A stretch of DNA of 64,000 nucleotides from [Eubacterium] saphenum (GTDB taxonomy: Bacteria > Bacillota > Clostridia > Peptostreptococcales > Anaerovoracaceae). The DNA lies in contig SFHC01000005.1 in assembly GCA_004555725.1 (NCBI GenBank), positions 1-64,000 on the forward strand, read 5' to 3'. The translations under genes and the position numbers were made by a program. Shown here in pieces: positions 8,887 to 17,235 of the stretch. The notes below the pieces were generated by a model that ran no database searches, was not told the DNA's origin, and was given only the letters and a program-made list of their open reading frames with translations. The stretch's first letter is position 1. The number at the start of each line of letters is the position of its first letter.

Positions 8887-10203
8887 ATGAGAACATCAGA
8901 AGAAAGAATACATGCCATTCTGGATGCGGACAGTTTTGTCGAACTGCGCAGGCATGCAGAAACAGGCGCTGCGGGAGGCTACGGCCTCATTGACGGACGT
9001 CTTGTGTACATCTTTGCGCAGGATCCGGATGAACATGGAGGCAGCATGAACCTCAGGCAGGCCGAGCAGCTGGAGTCGTTATATAACATGGCCGGCAGAA
9101 TGCATGCGCCTGTTATGGAGCTTTTAGATTCCTCCGGAATTCCGCTCACGCAGGCTATGGACGCCCTGCACGCCGCAGGCGGCGCAATCAGAAGGAAGGC
9201 GTTGCTGAAAGGACAGGTTCCGACGATCACAGCTGTGATGGGCACCTGCAGAGGAAGTCAGGCTGTCCTGGCCGGGCTGTCTGATTTCCTGTTTCTGGAA
9301 AGCGGCGCCGAGCTCTGCGTTCTTCCGTCCGATACGATTATCGGCAATAAAGATGAGGAGCTGCAGAATGCTGAGCGCCGTGAAAAAGACGGCCGCATTG
9401 ATTTCCGCGGAAGTCTTGCGGAAATTGCAGATGAAATACGCAGTCTCGTCACGCTGCTTCCATCCGACAATCTCGGAAAGTACGCGTATGAACCTGCGGA
9501 AGATTCTATGAATCGGCCTGCAGAAGAGTTTTCTGCGCTTCACGGAGCGGAAGCCGTCCGTGAACTTGCGGATGACCGGATCTTTATGCAGAGAAAAAGG
9601 TTCAGCGAGAGCGGAATGGCGACCGGTCTGATCTGCGTCAACGGCCAGACGGTCGGAGCTGTTGCAAATGAAGAGGCGCAGGTTTCCGCCAGAGGACTGC
9701 GTGAGGCGGCAGAGATGATCCGTTTCTGCGGCGCCTTCCGCATTCCGGTGCTTCTGCTCTGCGAGGCGGAGGCGTTTAAGAGGGACCCGGGAAACGCTGC
9801 GCATCTTGATTCTGCCTGCCGGGAGTATATAGAAGCCTGCAGCTGCACAGACGCAGGCGTGGTCACCGTGATCCGCCGCGCATCCGGTCTTCCGGGGCTG
9901 CTGCTTGGAAGCCGCGCGGCGGGAGCCGACCTTGTACTCGCCCTGGAAGATGCAGAGGTTGACGTTCTGGACAGCCGCGCTGCAGCAGAGATTCTTGGCT
10001 GCCGTGCGGAAGAGTTTACGCAGGAGCAGAGCAGCCTGAAGGCAGCAGAAGCGCGCGGACTGATCGATGTGATCTGCCGGCCTGAGGAAATCCGTCAGCA
10101 GATCTGCGCGTCGTTTGAGATGTTGTTTTCCAAAACCGGAAACGCTCTTGCCGGGGATATTTTGTCGGCGGAAAGGAACAGAGTATGGAAAACGAGAAGA
10201 TAG
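8887..10203 (+). CDS. Carboxyl transferase domain protein (12S/MmdA-like)
   Basis: This 438-residue protein has the crotonase-like double domain of acyl-CoA carboxyltransferases, with GGYGLIDGRLVYIFAQD near residue 30 and a C-domain segment GLPGLLLGSRAAGADL near residue 335. It is shorter than typical family members (about 500 residues) and the glycine-rich C-domain motif, usually GGAY, reads GLPG, so it is a divergent branch. With the biotin carrier and OadA-like proteins encoded next, and no biotin carboxylase or membrane pump nearby, it could be the 12S part of a transcarboxylase moving CO2 between an acyl-CoA and pyruvate. That is inference. It overlaps the next small gene by 19 bases. 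Confidence 0.75.
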   Translation: MRTSEERIHAILDADSFVELRRHAETGAAGGYGLIDGRLVYIFAQDPDEHGGSMNLRQAEQLESLYNMAGRMHAPVMELLDSSGIPLTQAMDALHAAGGAIRRKALLKGQVPTITAVMGTCRGSQAVLAGLSDFLFLESGAELCVLPSDTIIGNKDEELQNAERREKDGRIDFRGSLAEIADEIRSLVTLLPSDNLGKYAYEPAEDSMNRPAEEFSALHGAEAVRELADDRIFMQRKRFSESGMATGLICVNGQTVGAVANEEAQVSARGLREAAEMIRFCGAFRIPVLLLCEAEAFKRDPGNAAHLDSACREYIEACSCTDAGVVTVIRRASGLPGLLLGSRAAGADLVLALEDAEVDVLDSRAAAEILGCRAEEFTQEQSSLKAAEARGLIDVICRPEEIRQQICASFEMLFSKTGNALAGDILSAERNRVWKTRR

Positions 10204-10334
10204 CGACTGCGGATGAGACGCTTGCGGCGGTCATTGCAGCAGCGGTGCAGGCATATATAAAGGAGTCTGAAGAACATGTGCTTCAGAACGGAATCGTCAT
10301 CCGGTCAATCCGGAGAATCGGAAGGATAGGGTAA
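10185..10334 (+). CDS. Small carboxylase-associated subunit, 49 aa
   Basis: A 49-residue frame beginning inside the end of the carboxyltransferase gene and ending four bases before the biotin carrier start. It has an alanine-rich helix (AVIAAAVQAYI) followed by a basic tail ending SIRRIGRIG. This is the style of small delta/epsilon or gamma-like subunits found between carboxyltransferase and biotin carrier genes in sodium-pump decarboxylase clusters, where they help assembly. No membrane segment is present. Confidence 0.65.
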   Translation: MENEKIATADETLAAVIAAAVQAYIKESEEHVLQNGIVIRSIRRIGRIG

Positions 10335-10338
10335 TAAG

Positions 10339-10767
10339 ATGAAGGAATATATCATTACGGTAAACGGGATTTCATATGAAGTGACCGTAGAAGAAAAGAG
10401 CAGGGCTGGAGCGGCAGGAAAGTCCACGATGATGGCGTCGTCTGCATCAGCGCCTGCACAGAGGCCCGCAGCCGCTCCTCAGCCGAAACCGGCACCATCG
10501 CCTGCTGAAGATCCGGTTCAGGCAGGTACGCCGAGTCAGCCAGTCTCTCATGAAGGTGCAGTGAGCATTTCTGCGCCGATGCCGGGGAAGATCCTCCGTG
10601 TGCTGAAAAATCCGGGGGATACAGTAAAGGCCGGAGAGACGATTCTGGTGTTAGAGGCGATGAAAATGGAAAATGAAATCCAGGCTCCGCAGGACGGAAC
10701 GCTCATTTCTGCAGCGGCAGAAGGAACTGCTGTAGAAATGGGAAGTACAATTGCGGAGATTCAATAG
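10339..10767 (+). CDS. Biotin carboxyl carrier protein
   Basis: A 142-residue biotinyl carrier. Residues 1-20 form a short beta stretch, residues 25-75 are an Ala/Pro-rich flexible linker, and the C-terminal biotinyl domain carries EAMKMEN with the biotinylated lysine at K109. It would shuttle a carboxyl group between the 12S-like and OadA-like proteins encoded on either side. The spacing to the following gene is 9 bases with an AGGAGG site. Confidence 0.93.
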   Translation: MKEYIITVNGISYEVTVEEKSRAGAAGKSTMMASSASAPAQRPAAAPQPKPAPSPAEDPVQAGTPSQPVSHEGAVSISAPMPGKILRVLKNPGDTVKAGETILVLEAMKMENEIQAPQDGTLISAAAEGTAVEMGSTIAEIQ

Positions 10768-10776
10768 GAGGAAGAT

Positions 10777-12177
10777 ATGGCTCAGGTCAAGATTACAGAA
10801 ACGGTCCTCCGGGACGCGCATCAGTCGCTGATTGCAACGAGGATGCCCAGTGAGGAGATGGAGCCGATTCTTGATGTCATGGATGAGGTCGGCTACTACT
10901 CCGTCGAATGCTGGGGCGGCGCAACATTTGACGCGTGCCTTCGCTTCCTGAAAGAGGATCCGTGGGAGCGGCTGAGAATGATGAAACGTCATTTCAGAAA
11001 CACGCCGCTGCAAATGCTCTTTCGCGGACAGAACATCCTGGGGTATAATCATTATGCAGATGATGTGGTAGAATATTTTGTACAGAAATCCATCGGCAAT
11101 GGAATTGACATCATTCGAATTTTTGATTGTCTGAACGATCTCAGAAACCTCCGGACAGCTGTGAACGCCGCAAAGAAGGAAGGCGGGCATGTGCAGATTG
11201 CGCTGTCCTATACGCTCGGAGAGGCATATGATCAGGATTACTGGGAGACGCTTGCGCGAAGAATAGAAGAGATGGGCGCGGATTCCATCTGCGTCAAGGA
11301 TATGGCGGGGCTTCTGGTTCCCCAGGACGCTGACCGTTTGGTTCGTGCGCTGAAAAAGGGCACATCTCTTCCGATTGATATTCACACGCACTATACATCC
11401 GGAATGGCAGCTATGTCCTGCCTGAAAGCAGTGGAAGCCGGCGCGGATATTATCGATACCGCGTCCGCGCCGTTTGCTCTTGGAACATCGCAGCCGGCTA
11501 CCGATGTCATGGTCCGGGCGCTGCAGGGGAGTGAGTATGATACCAGACTGGATATGCAGAAGGTCATGCAGGTATCCGACTATTTCCGGCCTTACCGCGA
11601 GCAGTGTCTGGAGAGCGGCCTGCTGAGCACCAAGGTTCTGGGCGTAAATGTCAACACGCTGAAGTATCAGGTTCCGGGCGGCATGCTGTCCAATCTGATC
11701 AGTCAGCTGCATCAGGCAGGTCAGGACGGCCGTCTCCGGGAAGTGCTGGAAGAGGTTCCCCGTGTACGCGAGGATCTGGGTGAGCCGCCGCTGGTCACGC
11801 CGTCTTCGCAGATTGTCGGAACGCAGGCTGTTCTGAATGTCCTGACCGGCGAGCGGTATAAGATGGTGCCGAACGAGACCAGAAAACTTGTGCGCGGCGA
11901 GTTCGGACAGACCGTCCGCCCGATGAATGAAGAGGTTGTTAAGAAGATCATGAAACCGGGTGAAGAGCGAATTACAGACCGCCCGGCAGACCATATTCCG
12001 CCGCAGATGGAGAAGTTCAGAGAAGAATGTGCCAAGTGGGCCGAGCAGCCTGAGGATGCCCTGTCATATGCGTTATTCCCGCAGGTTGCGGAAGAGTTCT
12101 TCCGGTACAGGAGAGCGCAGAAGACCGGAGTTTCGGCCTGGGCCGCAGACAAAGAAAACAAAGCGTATCCGCTTTAA
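10777..12177 (+). CDS. oadA: Oxaloacetate decarboxylase alpha / pyruvate carboxyltransferase (5S) subunit
   Basis: This 466-residue protein is the pyruvate/oxaloacetate carboxyltransferase: residues 1-300 are an HMGL-like TIM barrel with the opening TETVLRDAHQS, the carbamylated lysine candidate in CVKDMAG and metal ligands in HTHYTSG; the rest is the conserved PYC_OADA domain. It has no biotin domain of its own, which is supplied by the separate carrier. It would form or consume oxaloacetate, the substrate of the PEP carboxykinase encoded 1.3 kb downstream. Whether it decarboxylates or transcarboxylates cannot be told from sequence alone. Confidence 0.9.
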   Translation: MAQVKITETVLRDAHQSLIATRMPSEEMEPILDVMDEVGYYSVECWGGATFDACLRFLKEDPWERLRMMKRHFRNTPLQMLFRGQNILGYNHYADDVVEYFVQKSIGNGIDIIRIFDCLNDLRNLRTAVNAAKKEGGHVQIALSYTLGEAYDQDYWETLARRIEEMGADSICVKDMAGLLVPQDADRLVRALKKGTSLPIDIHTHYTSGMAAMSCLKAVEAGADIIDTASAPFALGTSQPATDVMVRALQGSEYDTRLDMQKVMQVSDYFRPYREQCLESGLLSTKVLGVNVNTLKYQVPGGMLSNLISQLHQAGQDGRLREVLEEVPRVREDLGEPPLVTPSSQIVGTQAVLNVLTGERYKMVPNETRKLVRGEFGQTVRPMNEEVVKKIMKPGEERITDRPADHIPPQMEKFREECAKWAEQPEDALSYALFPQVAEEFFRYRRAQKTGVSAWAADKENKAYPL

Positions 12178-12198
12178 TCGCAAGGAGGATGAACAGCA

Positions 12199-13341
12199 GT
12201 GAAAGTCGTAATTGCAATTGATTCATTTAAAGGATGTATGACTTCTTCACAGGCCGGAGAGGCGGCAAAGAAGGGAATTCTGCGGGCCGTTCCGGACGCA
12301 GAAATAGTCGTCCGGCCGATGGCCGACGGCGGCGAAGGCACCGTTGACGCGCTTGCAGCAGGTCATGAGAAAGAGGTCGTGCAGGCTGATGTACAGGGCC
12401 CGCTGGGCGATCCGGCCAAGGCGCGCTACGCAATCCTGGATGGGGAAACTGCAGTTATGGAAATGTCTGCAGCATCCGGGATCACCATGATCCCGAAGGA
12501 AAAGCTGAATCCATATAAGACCTCGACATACGGGGTCGGACAGATGATTGCAGACGCGCTGGACAGAGGCTGCAGAGAGATCATTCTGGGCATCGGCGGA
12601 AGTGCGACCAATGATGGCGGCGCCGGGATGCTTCAGGCCTTAGGTTTTGAGCTTCTGGATGCTGACGGGAAGCAGATTCCGCTCGGCGCGCAGGGACTTG
12701 AAAAACTGAAAACGATCCGGTGCGATCATGCGCATCAGGGGCTTACTGCATGCCGGATCCGTGTCGTTTCCGATGTCAGCAACCCGCTGACCGGAACACA
12801 GGGCGCGAGTGCGGTGTTCGGGCCGCAGAAGGGCGCATCGCCGGAGATGGTCAGGCATCTGGACCAGTGGCTGGCGCGGTACGCAGAGACCGCCGCAGCC
12901 GCAGTAGCTGACGCGGATCCTGAGTATCCGGGAAGCGGCGCGGCGGGAGGCCTCGGGTTTGCACTGCGGACGTTCCTGCACGCAGAACTGATGCCGGGCG
13001 TCGATCTGGTTCTGGATTTTACCGGAATGGAAGAGATCGTAAAAGACGCTGATATTCTGATTACCGGAGAAGGACAGATCGACCGTCAGACCGTCATGGG
13101 GAAAGCGCCGTCCGGGATCGCAAAACTGGGGAAAAAATACGGGATTCCGGTCCTGGCATTTTCCGGAAGTGTGACAGATGATGCCAGATACTGCAATGAG
13201 CACGGTATCACTGCATTCTTCCCGATTCTCAGAAGAATCGCGACCCTGGATGAGGCGATGGACACTGCACAGGCGGAGAAAAACATGGCCGATGCAGCAG
13301 AGCAGGTGTTCCGTGTGGCTGCTGCATGCGTACAGAAATAA
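12199..13341 (+). CDS. Glycerate kinase (type 2)
   Basis: A 380-residue glycerate kinase of the GarK/GlxK family, phosphorylating D-glycerate with ATP in the cytoplasm. The family opening VVIAIDSFKGCMTSSQA, the DGGEGT block near residue 36, the GGSATNDGGAGM block near 134 and GEGQIDRQT near 290 are all intact. The start is GTG 12199 with AAGGAGG. It follows the OadA-like gene by 21 bases, so it is in the same operon. It links to the glycerate dehydrogenase-like gene at 3085. Confidence 0.93.
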   Translation: MKVVIAIDSFKGCMTSSQAGEAAKKGILRAVPDAEIVVRPMADGGEGTVDALAAGHEKEVVQADVQGPLGDPAKARYAILDGETAVMEMSAASGITMIPKEKLNPYKTSTYGVGQMIADALDRGCREIILGIGGSATNDGGAGMLQALGFELLDADGKQIPLGAQGLEKLKTIRCDHAHQGLTACRIRVVSDVSNPLTGTQGASAVFGPQKGASPEMVRHLDQWLARYAETAAAAVADADPEYPGSGAAGGLGFALRTFLHAELMPGVDLVLDFTGMEEIVKDADILITGEGQIDRQTVMGKAPSGIAKLGKKYGIPVLAFSGSVTDDARYCNEHGITAFFPILRRIATLDEAMDTAQAEKNMADAAEQVFRVAAACVQK

Positions 13342-13500
13342 ACGCAGTATAACCCGGGATTCTGTTTCCGTGTTCCTCAGACGCGATTGTGTATACAGAC
13401 ACACAGACTGAAGAGCGGAGGACATGATTCGTCAGCCGGGCGCACATGCCGTTCAATTGAATATAAAAACAGACCAGAAAGGAAAATACAGGGATAGAAT

Positions 13501-15081
13501 ATGAATACATTTGGAATTGAAAAACTGGGGATCATTCACCCAAAGGCCGTATACCGCAATCTTTCACCGGCAGATCTGACACAGGCTGCTCTCAGACGAG
13601 GAGAAGGCGTGCTCAGTGACACCGGAGCGATTGTGGTCAATACGGGAAAATATACAGGACGTTCGCCAAAAGATAAATACATTGTCGATTCAGAAGGAGT
13701 TCACGACCAGATCAACTGGGGTTCGGTAAACGTGCCGATTTCAAGAGAAGCATTTAATCAGATCAAGGGAAAAATGGCGGCCTATCTGCAGGATCGGGAG
13801 ATCTACATCTTTGACGGCTTTGCAGGGGCGGATCCGCAGTGCACCAAGAAATTCAGAATTATTAACGAGCTGGCCAGTGAGAACCTGTTCATCAGGAACC
13901 TGCTGATCCGCCCGTCAAAAGAGGAACTGGAGAACTTTGGCGATGCAGACTTTACGATTATCGCTGCGCCGGGATTCAAGTGCATTCCGGAGATTGACGG
14001 CACACATTCAGAAGCCTTCATCGGAATCGACTATGAGGCAAAAACGGTCCTGATTGCAGGATCCCAGTACGCCGGAGAAATCAAGAAGAGTGTGTTCTCC
14101 GTCATGAATTATCTGATGCCGTTCGAGGATGTGCTTCCAATGCACTGCTCGGCAAACATGGACCCGCAGACCGGTGACACGGCAGTATTCTTTGGCCTTT
14201 CCGGAACAGGAAAGACAACGCTTTCCGCAGACCCTGCAAGGCTTCTGATCGGAGATGACGAACATGGATGGTCCGATCGCGGAATTTTCAACTTTGAAGG
14301 AGGATGCTACGCAAAATGCATCGACCTGGAAGAAGAGAAAGAGCCGGATATTTACCACGCTATTAAATTCGGCAGCGTTGTGGAGAATGTCATCCTGGAT
14401 GATGATCACCATCCGGATTACACGGATAATTCCATCACGGATAATACTCGCGTCGGATATCCGATTGACTATATTCCAAACGCTGCAGTTCCGAGTGTCG
14501 GCGGAATCCCAAGTGTCATTATTTTCCTGACAGCAGACAGCTTCGGCGTCCTGCCTCCGATCAGCAGGCTGTCTAAAGAAGCCGCCATGTACCACTTTGT
14601 CACTGGATTTACGTCCAAAGTCGCAGGTACAGAGCGCGGAATTACAGAACCGGTTCCGACGTTCTCTACACTGTTCGGACAGCCGTTTATGCCGCTTGCG
14701 CCAGACGTTTACGCACGCATGCTCGGAGACAAAATCGAAAAATACAATACCAGAGTGTACCTGATCAATACCGGCTGGACCGGCGGCTCCTACGGAACCG
14801 GAAGCCGTATGAAGCTGAAATACACCAGAGCTATGGTCACCGCTGCTCTGAACGGTGAGATTGAAGATGCCGACTTCAGACACGACAGCATTTTCAATGT
14901 TGATATTCCGCAGAGCTGCGCCGGTGTTCCGTCTGAAGTCATGAATCCGCGCGATACCTGGGCGGATAAGGACGCGTATGATGAAACCGCGCGCCGCCTC
15001 GCCGGAATGTTCCAGAAGAACTTCAGCGACAACTACCCGGATATGGATCCGGAAATCGCCGGAGCCGGACCGAAGGCGTAG
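13501..15081 (+). CDS. pckA: Phosphoenolpyruvate carboxykinase (ATP)
   Basis: PckA, 526 residues, interconverts oxaloacetate and PEP with ATP/ADP. The kinase P-loop GLSGTGKTTLS lies near residue 232 and is followed by the metal-binding LLIGDDEHGW; the substrate-binding RSPKDKYIV block is near residue 56. In fermenting anaerobes the enzyme often runs towards oxaloacetate and ATP. The gene is separated from glycerate kinase by 159 bases, which may contain its own promoter, and ends at a strong terminator. Confidence 0.97.
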   Translation: MNTFGIEKLGIIHPKAVYRNLSPADLTQAALRRGEGVLSDTGAIVVNTGKYTGRSPKDKYIVDSEGVHDQINWGSVNVPISREAFNQIKGKMAAYLQDREIYIFDGFAGADPQCTKKFRIINELASENLFIRNLLIRPSKEELENFGDADFTIIAAPGFKCIPEIDGTHSEAFIGIDYEAKTVLIAGSQYAGEIKKSVFSVMNYLMPFEDVLPMHCSANMDPQTGDTAVFFGLSGTGKTTLSADPARLLIGDDEHGWSDRGIFNFEGGCYAKCIDLEEEKEPDIYHAIKFGSVVENVILDDDHHPDYTDNSITDNTRVGYPIDYIPNAAVPSVGGIPSVIIFLTADSFGVLPPISRLSKEAAMYHFVTGFTSKVAGTERGITEPVPTFSTLFGQPFMPLAPDVYARMLGDKIEKYNTRVYLINTGWTGGSYGTGSRMKLKYTRAMVTAALNGEIEDADFRHDSIFNVDIPQSCAGVPSEVMNPRDTWADKDAYDETARRLAGMFQKNFSDNYPDMDPEIAGAGPKA

Positions 15082-15101
15082 GAAATCTGATGTAATAAAA
15101 G

Positions 15102-15158
15102 ACTCCCTTTATGAAGGAATGCGAATAACGCAGCCCTTATCATAAAGGGAGTTTTCTT
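15102..15158 (+). terminator. Rho-independent terminator after pckA
   Basis: ACTCCCTTTAT at 15102 pairs perfectly with ATAAAGGGAGT at 15142-15152 and is followed by TTTTCTTTG. The same CTCCCTTTAT stem is used again at 54006. Confidence 0.85.
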
Positions 15159-15187
15159 TGTTTTACGCGGATCTTGTTTTCTGATAA

Positions 15188-15757
15188 TCAGGCAAGCAGC
15201 CACTCGGTGATTTCATCAGCAGCTTTCAGATCTTCAGGCTTATCCATAATACTTCCCGGTACGTTAGCATCTCCCGCAACATGTGCCTTGTAGTCACAGA
15301 ATCCGGCAGTCGCAAAACTCTTCAGATTCGTTTCCACCATGTTGGTGTAGACATCGACTGGACCAAAACCGGAGAAGAAATAACCGGCAAGTTTTTTATC
15401 TTTTCTTCCTGCCATGGAGAGATCCGACTGTGTGAAATCCATGAAGGAATATGTTCTGTCGAGGAACGCCTTAAGCTGAGCAGGGAACTGATCCCAGTGC
15501 ACCGGCGACAGAATCAGCATGGCATCACAGCTGTCGATTTCCGGAATCAGTGCAGTGAAATCATCGTTCTGAACACAGTTCGGGGTGTGCTGGCGCTTGC
15601 ATCCGTCACATGCAAGACATGGGCGTACATCCTTCTCGCTGATATTGAATGTAGTGATCTCGGCTTTCCCGTTCAACTGCTCTGAAAATCTCTTTGAAAG
15701 AGCAAAAGAATTACCGTTTTTTCTGTTACTTGCGTTGATGATCAGAATTTTTTTCAT
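15188..15757 (-). CDS. Flavodoxin family NAD(P)H-dependent oxidoreductase
   Basis: A 189-residue flavodoxin-fold protein with the FMN-binding start INASNRKNGNSFALSKRF and the cysteine cluster CLACDGCKRQHTPNC near residue 48, typical of iron-sulfur flavoprotein-like NADPH-dependent FMN reductases. The substrate is unknown. It starts with a clear AAAGGAG site and stands alone; two direct repeats lie over its presumed promoter. Confidence 0.85.
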   Translation of the reverse strand: MKKILIINASNRKNGNSFALSKRFSEQLNGKAEITTFNISEKDVRPCLACDGCKRQHTPNCVQNDDFTALIPEIDSCDAMLILSPVHWDQFPAQLKAFLDRTYSFMDFTQSDLSMAGRKDKKLAGYFFSGFGPVDVYTNMVETNLKSFATAGFCDYKAHVAGDANVPGSIMDKPEDLKAADEITEWLLA

Positions 15758-15862
15758 GATGAATGACTCCTTTACTGTTAAGGTTCAGATTTCTGTGTTA
15801 GGGCCCATTATATATCGTATTGGATCTATTCCAATCACATTTTCAGCTGATAGATATAATAT

Positions 15863-15902
15863 GACATATTACATCATGGTTGTCAAGTGACATGTTACAT
15901 CT
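15863..15902 (-). promoter_or_regulatory. Promoter with two operator-like direct repeats
   Basis: TGACATATTACATC (15863) and TGACATGTTACATC (15889) are 26 bp apart and differ at one position. On the minus strand a TTGACA (15882-15887) falls between them and an AT-rich -10 region overlaps the left copy. The arrangement suggests a repressor or activator site for the flavodoxin gene 105 bases downstream; the regulator is unknown. Confidence 0.5.
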
Positions 15903-15983
15903 TCCGAAATGTTTTTTTGAATTAATATAAATAGTCGTTTGGTCACTGCAGGATAAAAATGTATAATATGCCGGATAAGCGTT

Positions 15984-16262
15984 ATGAAGCAGAAAGAGCA
16001 GACGATCAGTCTTCGGAAACTGCAGAATCCCGCAGAAAGCAGATCCTTCGTGCGGCAGAAATTCTGCCAAACTGCGGAAAACTGCCGGAATGTCCCGGAA
16101 AATCCGCCGAAGAGTTTCTGTGAGGCCATGCAGTTCGTCTGGTTTGTGCAGCTTGGACGCCCTCTTCCGAGTCGGGAATTCCAGACACCGACGGACGAGC
16201 AGATAGAGCACTGGAAAGAGCAGGCAAGAACAATGGGCATTCGGGTGGTGTCGTACCGGTGA
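15984..16262 (+). pseudogene. Fragment of a glycyl radical enzyme
   Basis: A 92-codon frame whose residues 31-57 (16074-16154) read as the conserved mid-region of pyruvate formate-lyase-like enzymes: AENCRNVPENPPKSF followed by an EAMQFVWFVQL helix. The intact hydroxyproline dehydratase at 55738-58110 has the equivalent ENCSVVPAQKPQTYWQAL segment. Neither the active-site cysteine nor the glycyl radical loop is present, and the sequence after residue 57 no longer matches, so this is a remnant joined to other DNA. It lies next to the repeat-flanked nuclease gene. Confidence 0.6.
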
Positions 16263-16416
16263 CCGATCACTTCGCATCATTGCCGCGCACTGCGTGTGTA
16301 TGCTGATGTGCACATGCAGCGTTCAGATATCCGTGTAGATGTTGGGGAGGCTGATCATGTGGGCATTTCACAACAGTAGCTGTAGGATTACATATAGTTA
16401 TGAAAGCCCATGAACG

Positions 16417-16850
16417 ACCGTGCGCCTGAAAACCCACGCGAAAAAGCACTTTGCCTTTTTCTGTTATCGATTCTCCTCAAAACTGTATTTTCAGAACACA
16501 AAACAGGACTTTTTTATGATTGCGCACAATTGATGTTTGTATCGCGGCATGTAATTTCAGTTTTACACGAAAGAAAGTGCTGCGGACTTGACGTATACAG
16601 GCATACTGTGCGTAAATCCGTGCAATATGCAGGACAAAGCGCTCGCTTCACTTCCAGATATTACCACAGAGGTGAAGCAAATCAAGCGGATTAACGGGAA
16701 TGCCCATGGTTTTAAAGGGAAGCGTTCCGGAATCGTGATTATTTAATAATTTGATAACAGAAAAAGTGAAAGTGCGATTTTGTGTTCCGGAATGGGCAAA
16801 AAACCCGGAATCCGGAACACGTAGTTGAGAAGTTAATGACCTAACTTAAG
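16417..16850. repeat. Long direct repeat, copy A
   Basis: About 430 bp that matches 18071-18510 in the same orientation at very roughly 80 percent by eye. Two hairpins are kept in both copies: GCTTCACTTC/GAGGTGAAGC (16645, 16669) and GTGTTCCGGA/TCCGGAACAC (16782, 16811). A short forward frame encoding MQDKALASLPDIT and then EVKQIKRINGNAHGFKGKR is also kept; its lysine-rich end is loosely like the tail of some transposases, but no transposase is present. The interval 16263-16416 shows no gene. Confidence 0.85.
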
Positions 16851-17033
16851 AGGCAGGAAGAATATCAGCGTGGGAAGCGCGGGTATGGGCGCCAAAATGC
16901 AGGATTATCAGGGCAGGCGGGAGAAGAAACATAAAGCATACAGAATACACGTACCTTCTCATTGTCCGTAATGCGTAACAACAGTGAACAAACCGCCTGC
17001 ATATTCGGATTTACAACAGGCGACAGGCATTGA

Positions 17034-17048
17034 GGTATACTGTATGCC
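17034..17048. repeat. GTATAC-type palindromic motif
   Basis: GGTATACTGTATGCC, one of several near-identical 13-15-bp near-palindromes in the window (others at 129, 253, 456, 559, 18572 and 59262). Confidence 0.5.
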
Positions 17049-17113
17049 CGGATGTCGTTTCTCCCTTTAAGTATCGTATGTAAGATTTACTTGCTGCAGG
17101 GTATGTGAAAGCT

Positions 17114-17144
17114 CGCAGTCGCCGTCGGTATATCGGCGACTGCG
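17114..17144. other. Perfect hairpin
   Basis: CGCAGTCGCCG pairs with CGGCGACTGCG (11 bp) around a 9-base loop, without a T run. It lies downstream of the nuclease gene. No gene is seen in 16851-17235. Confidence 0.55.
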
Positions 17145-17235
17145 GCCGGTTAGGAAACGTAGTGTTGTGCGGAGAACAGCGGTGACCGGGAGGTTACTCT
17201 GATATTATCCACGGATCTGCATTCATGCTTTCAGA

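Noticed and set aside
16410..16694. A 94-codon frame in repeat A and its counterpart in repeat B
   Set aside because: It has no good start or ribosome site, and the conserved RNA hairpins explain the conservation at least as well.
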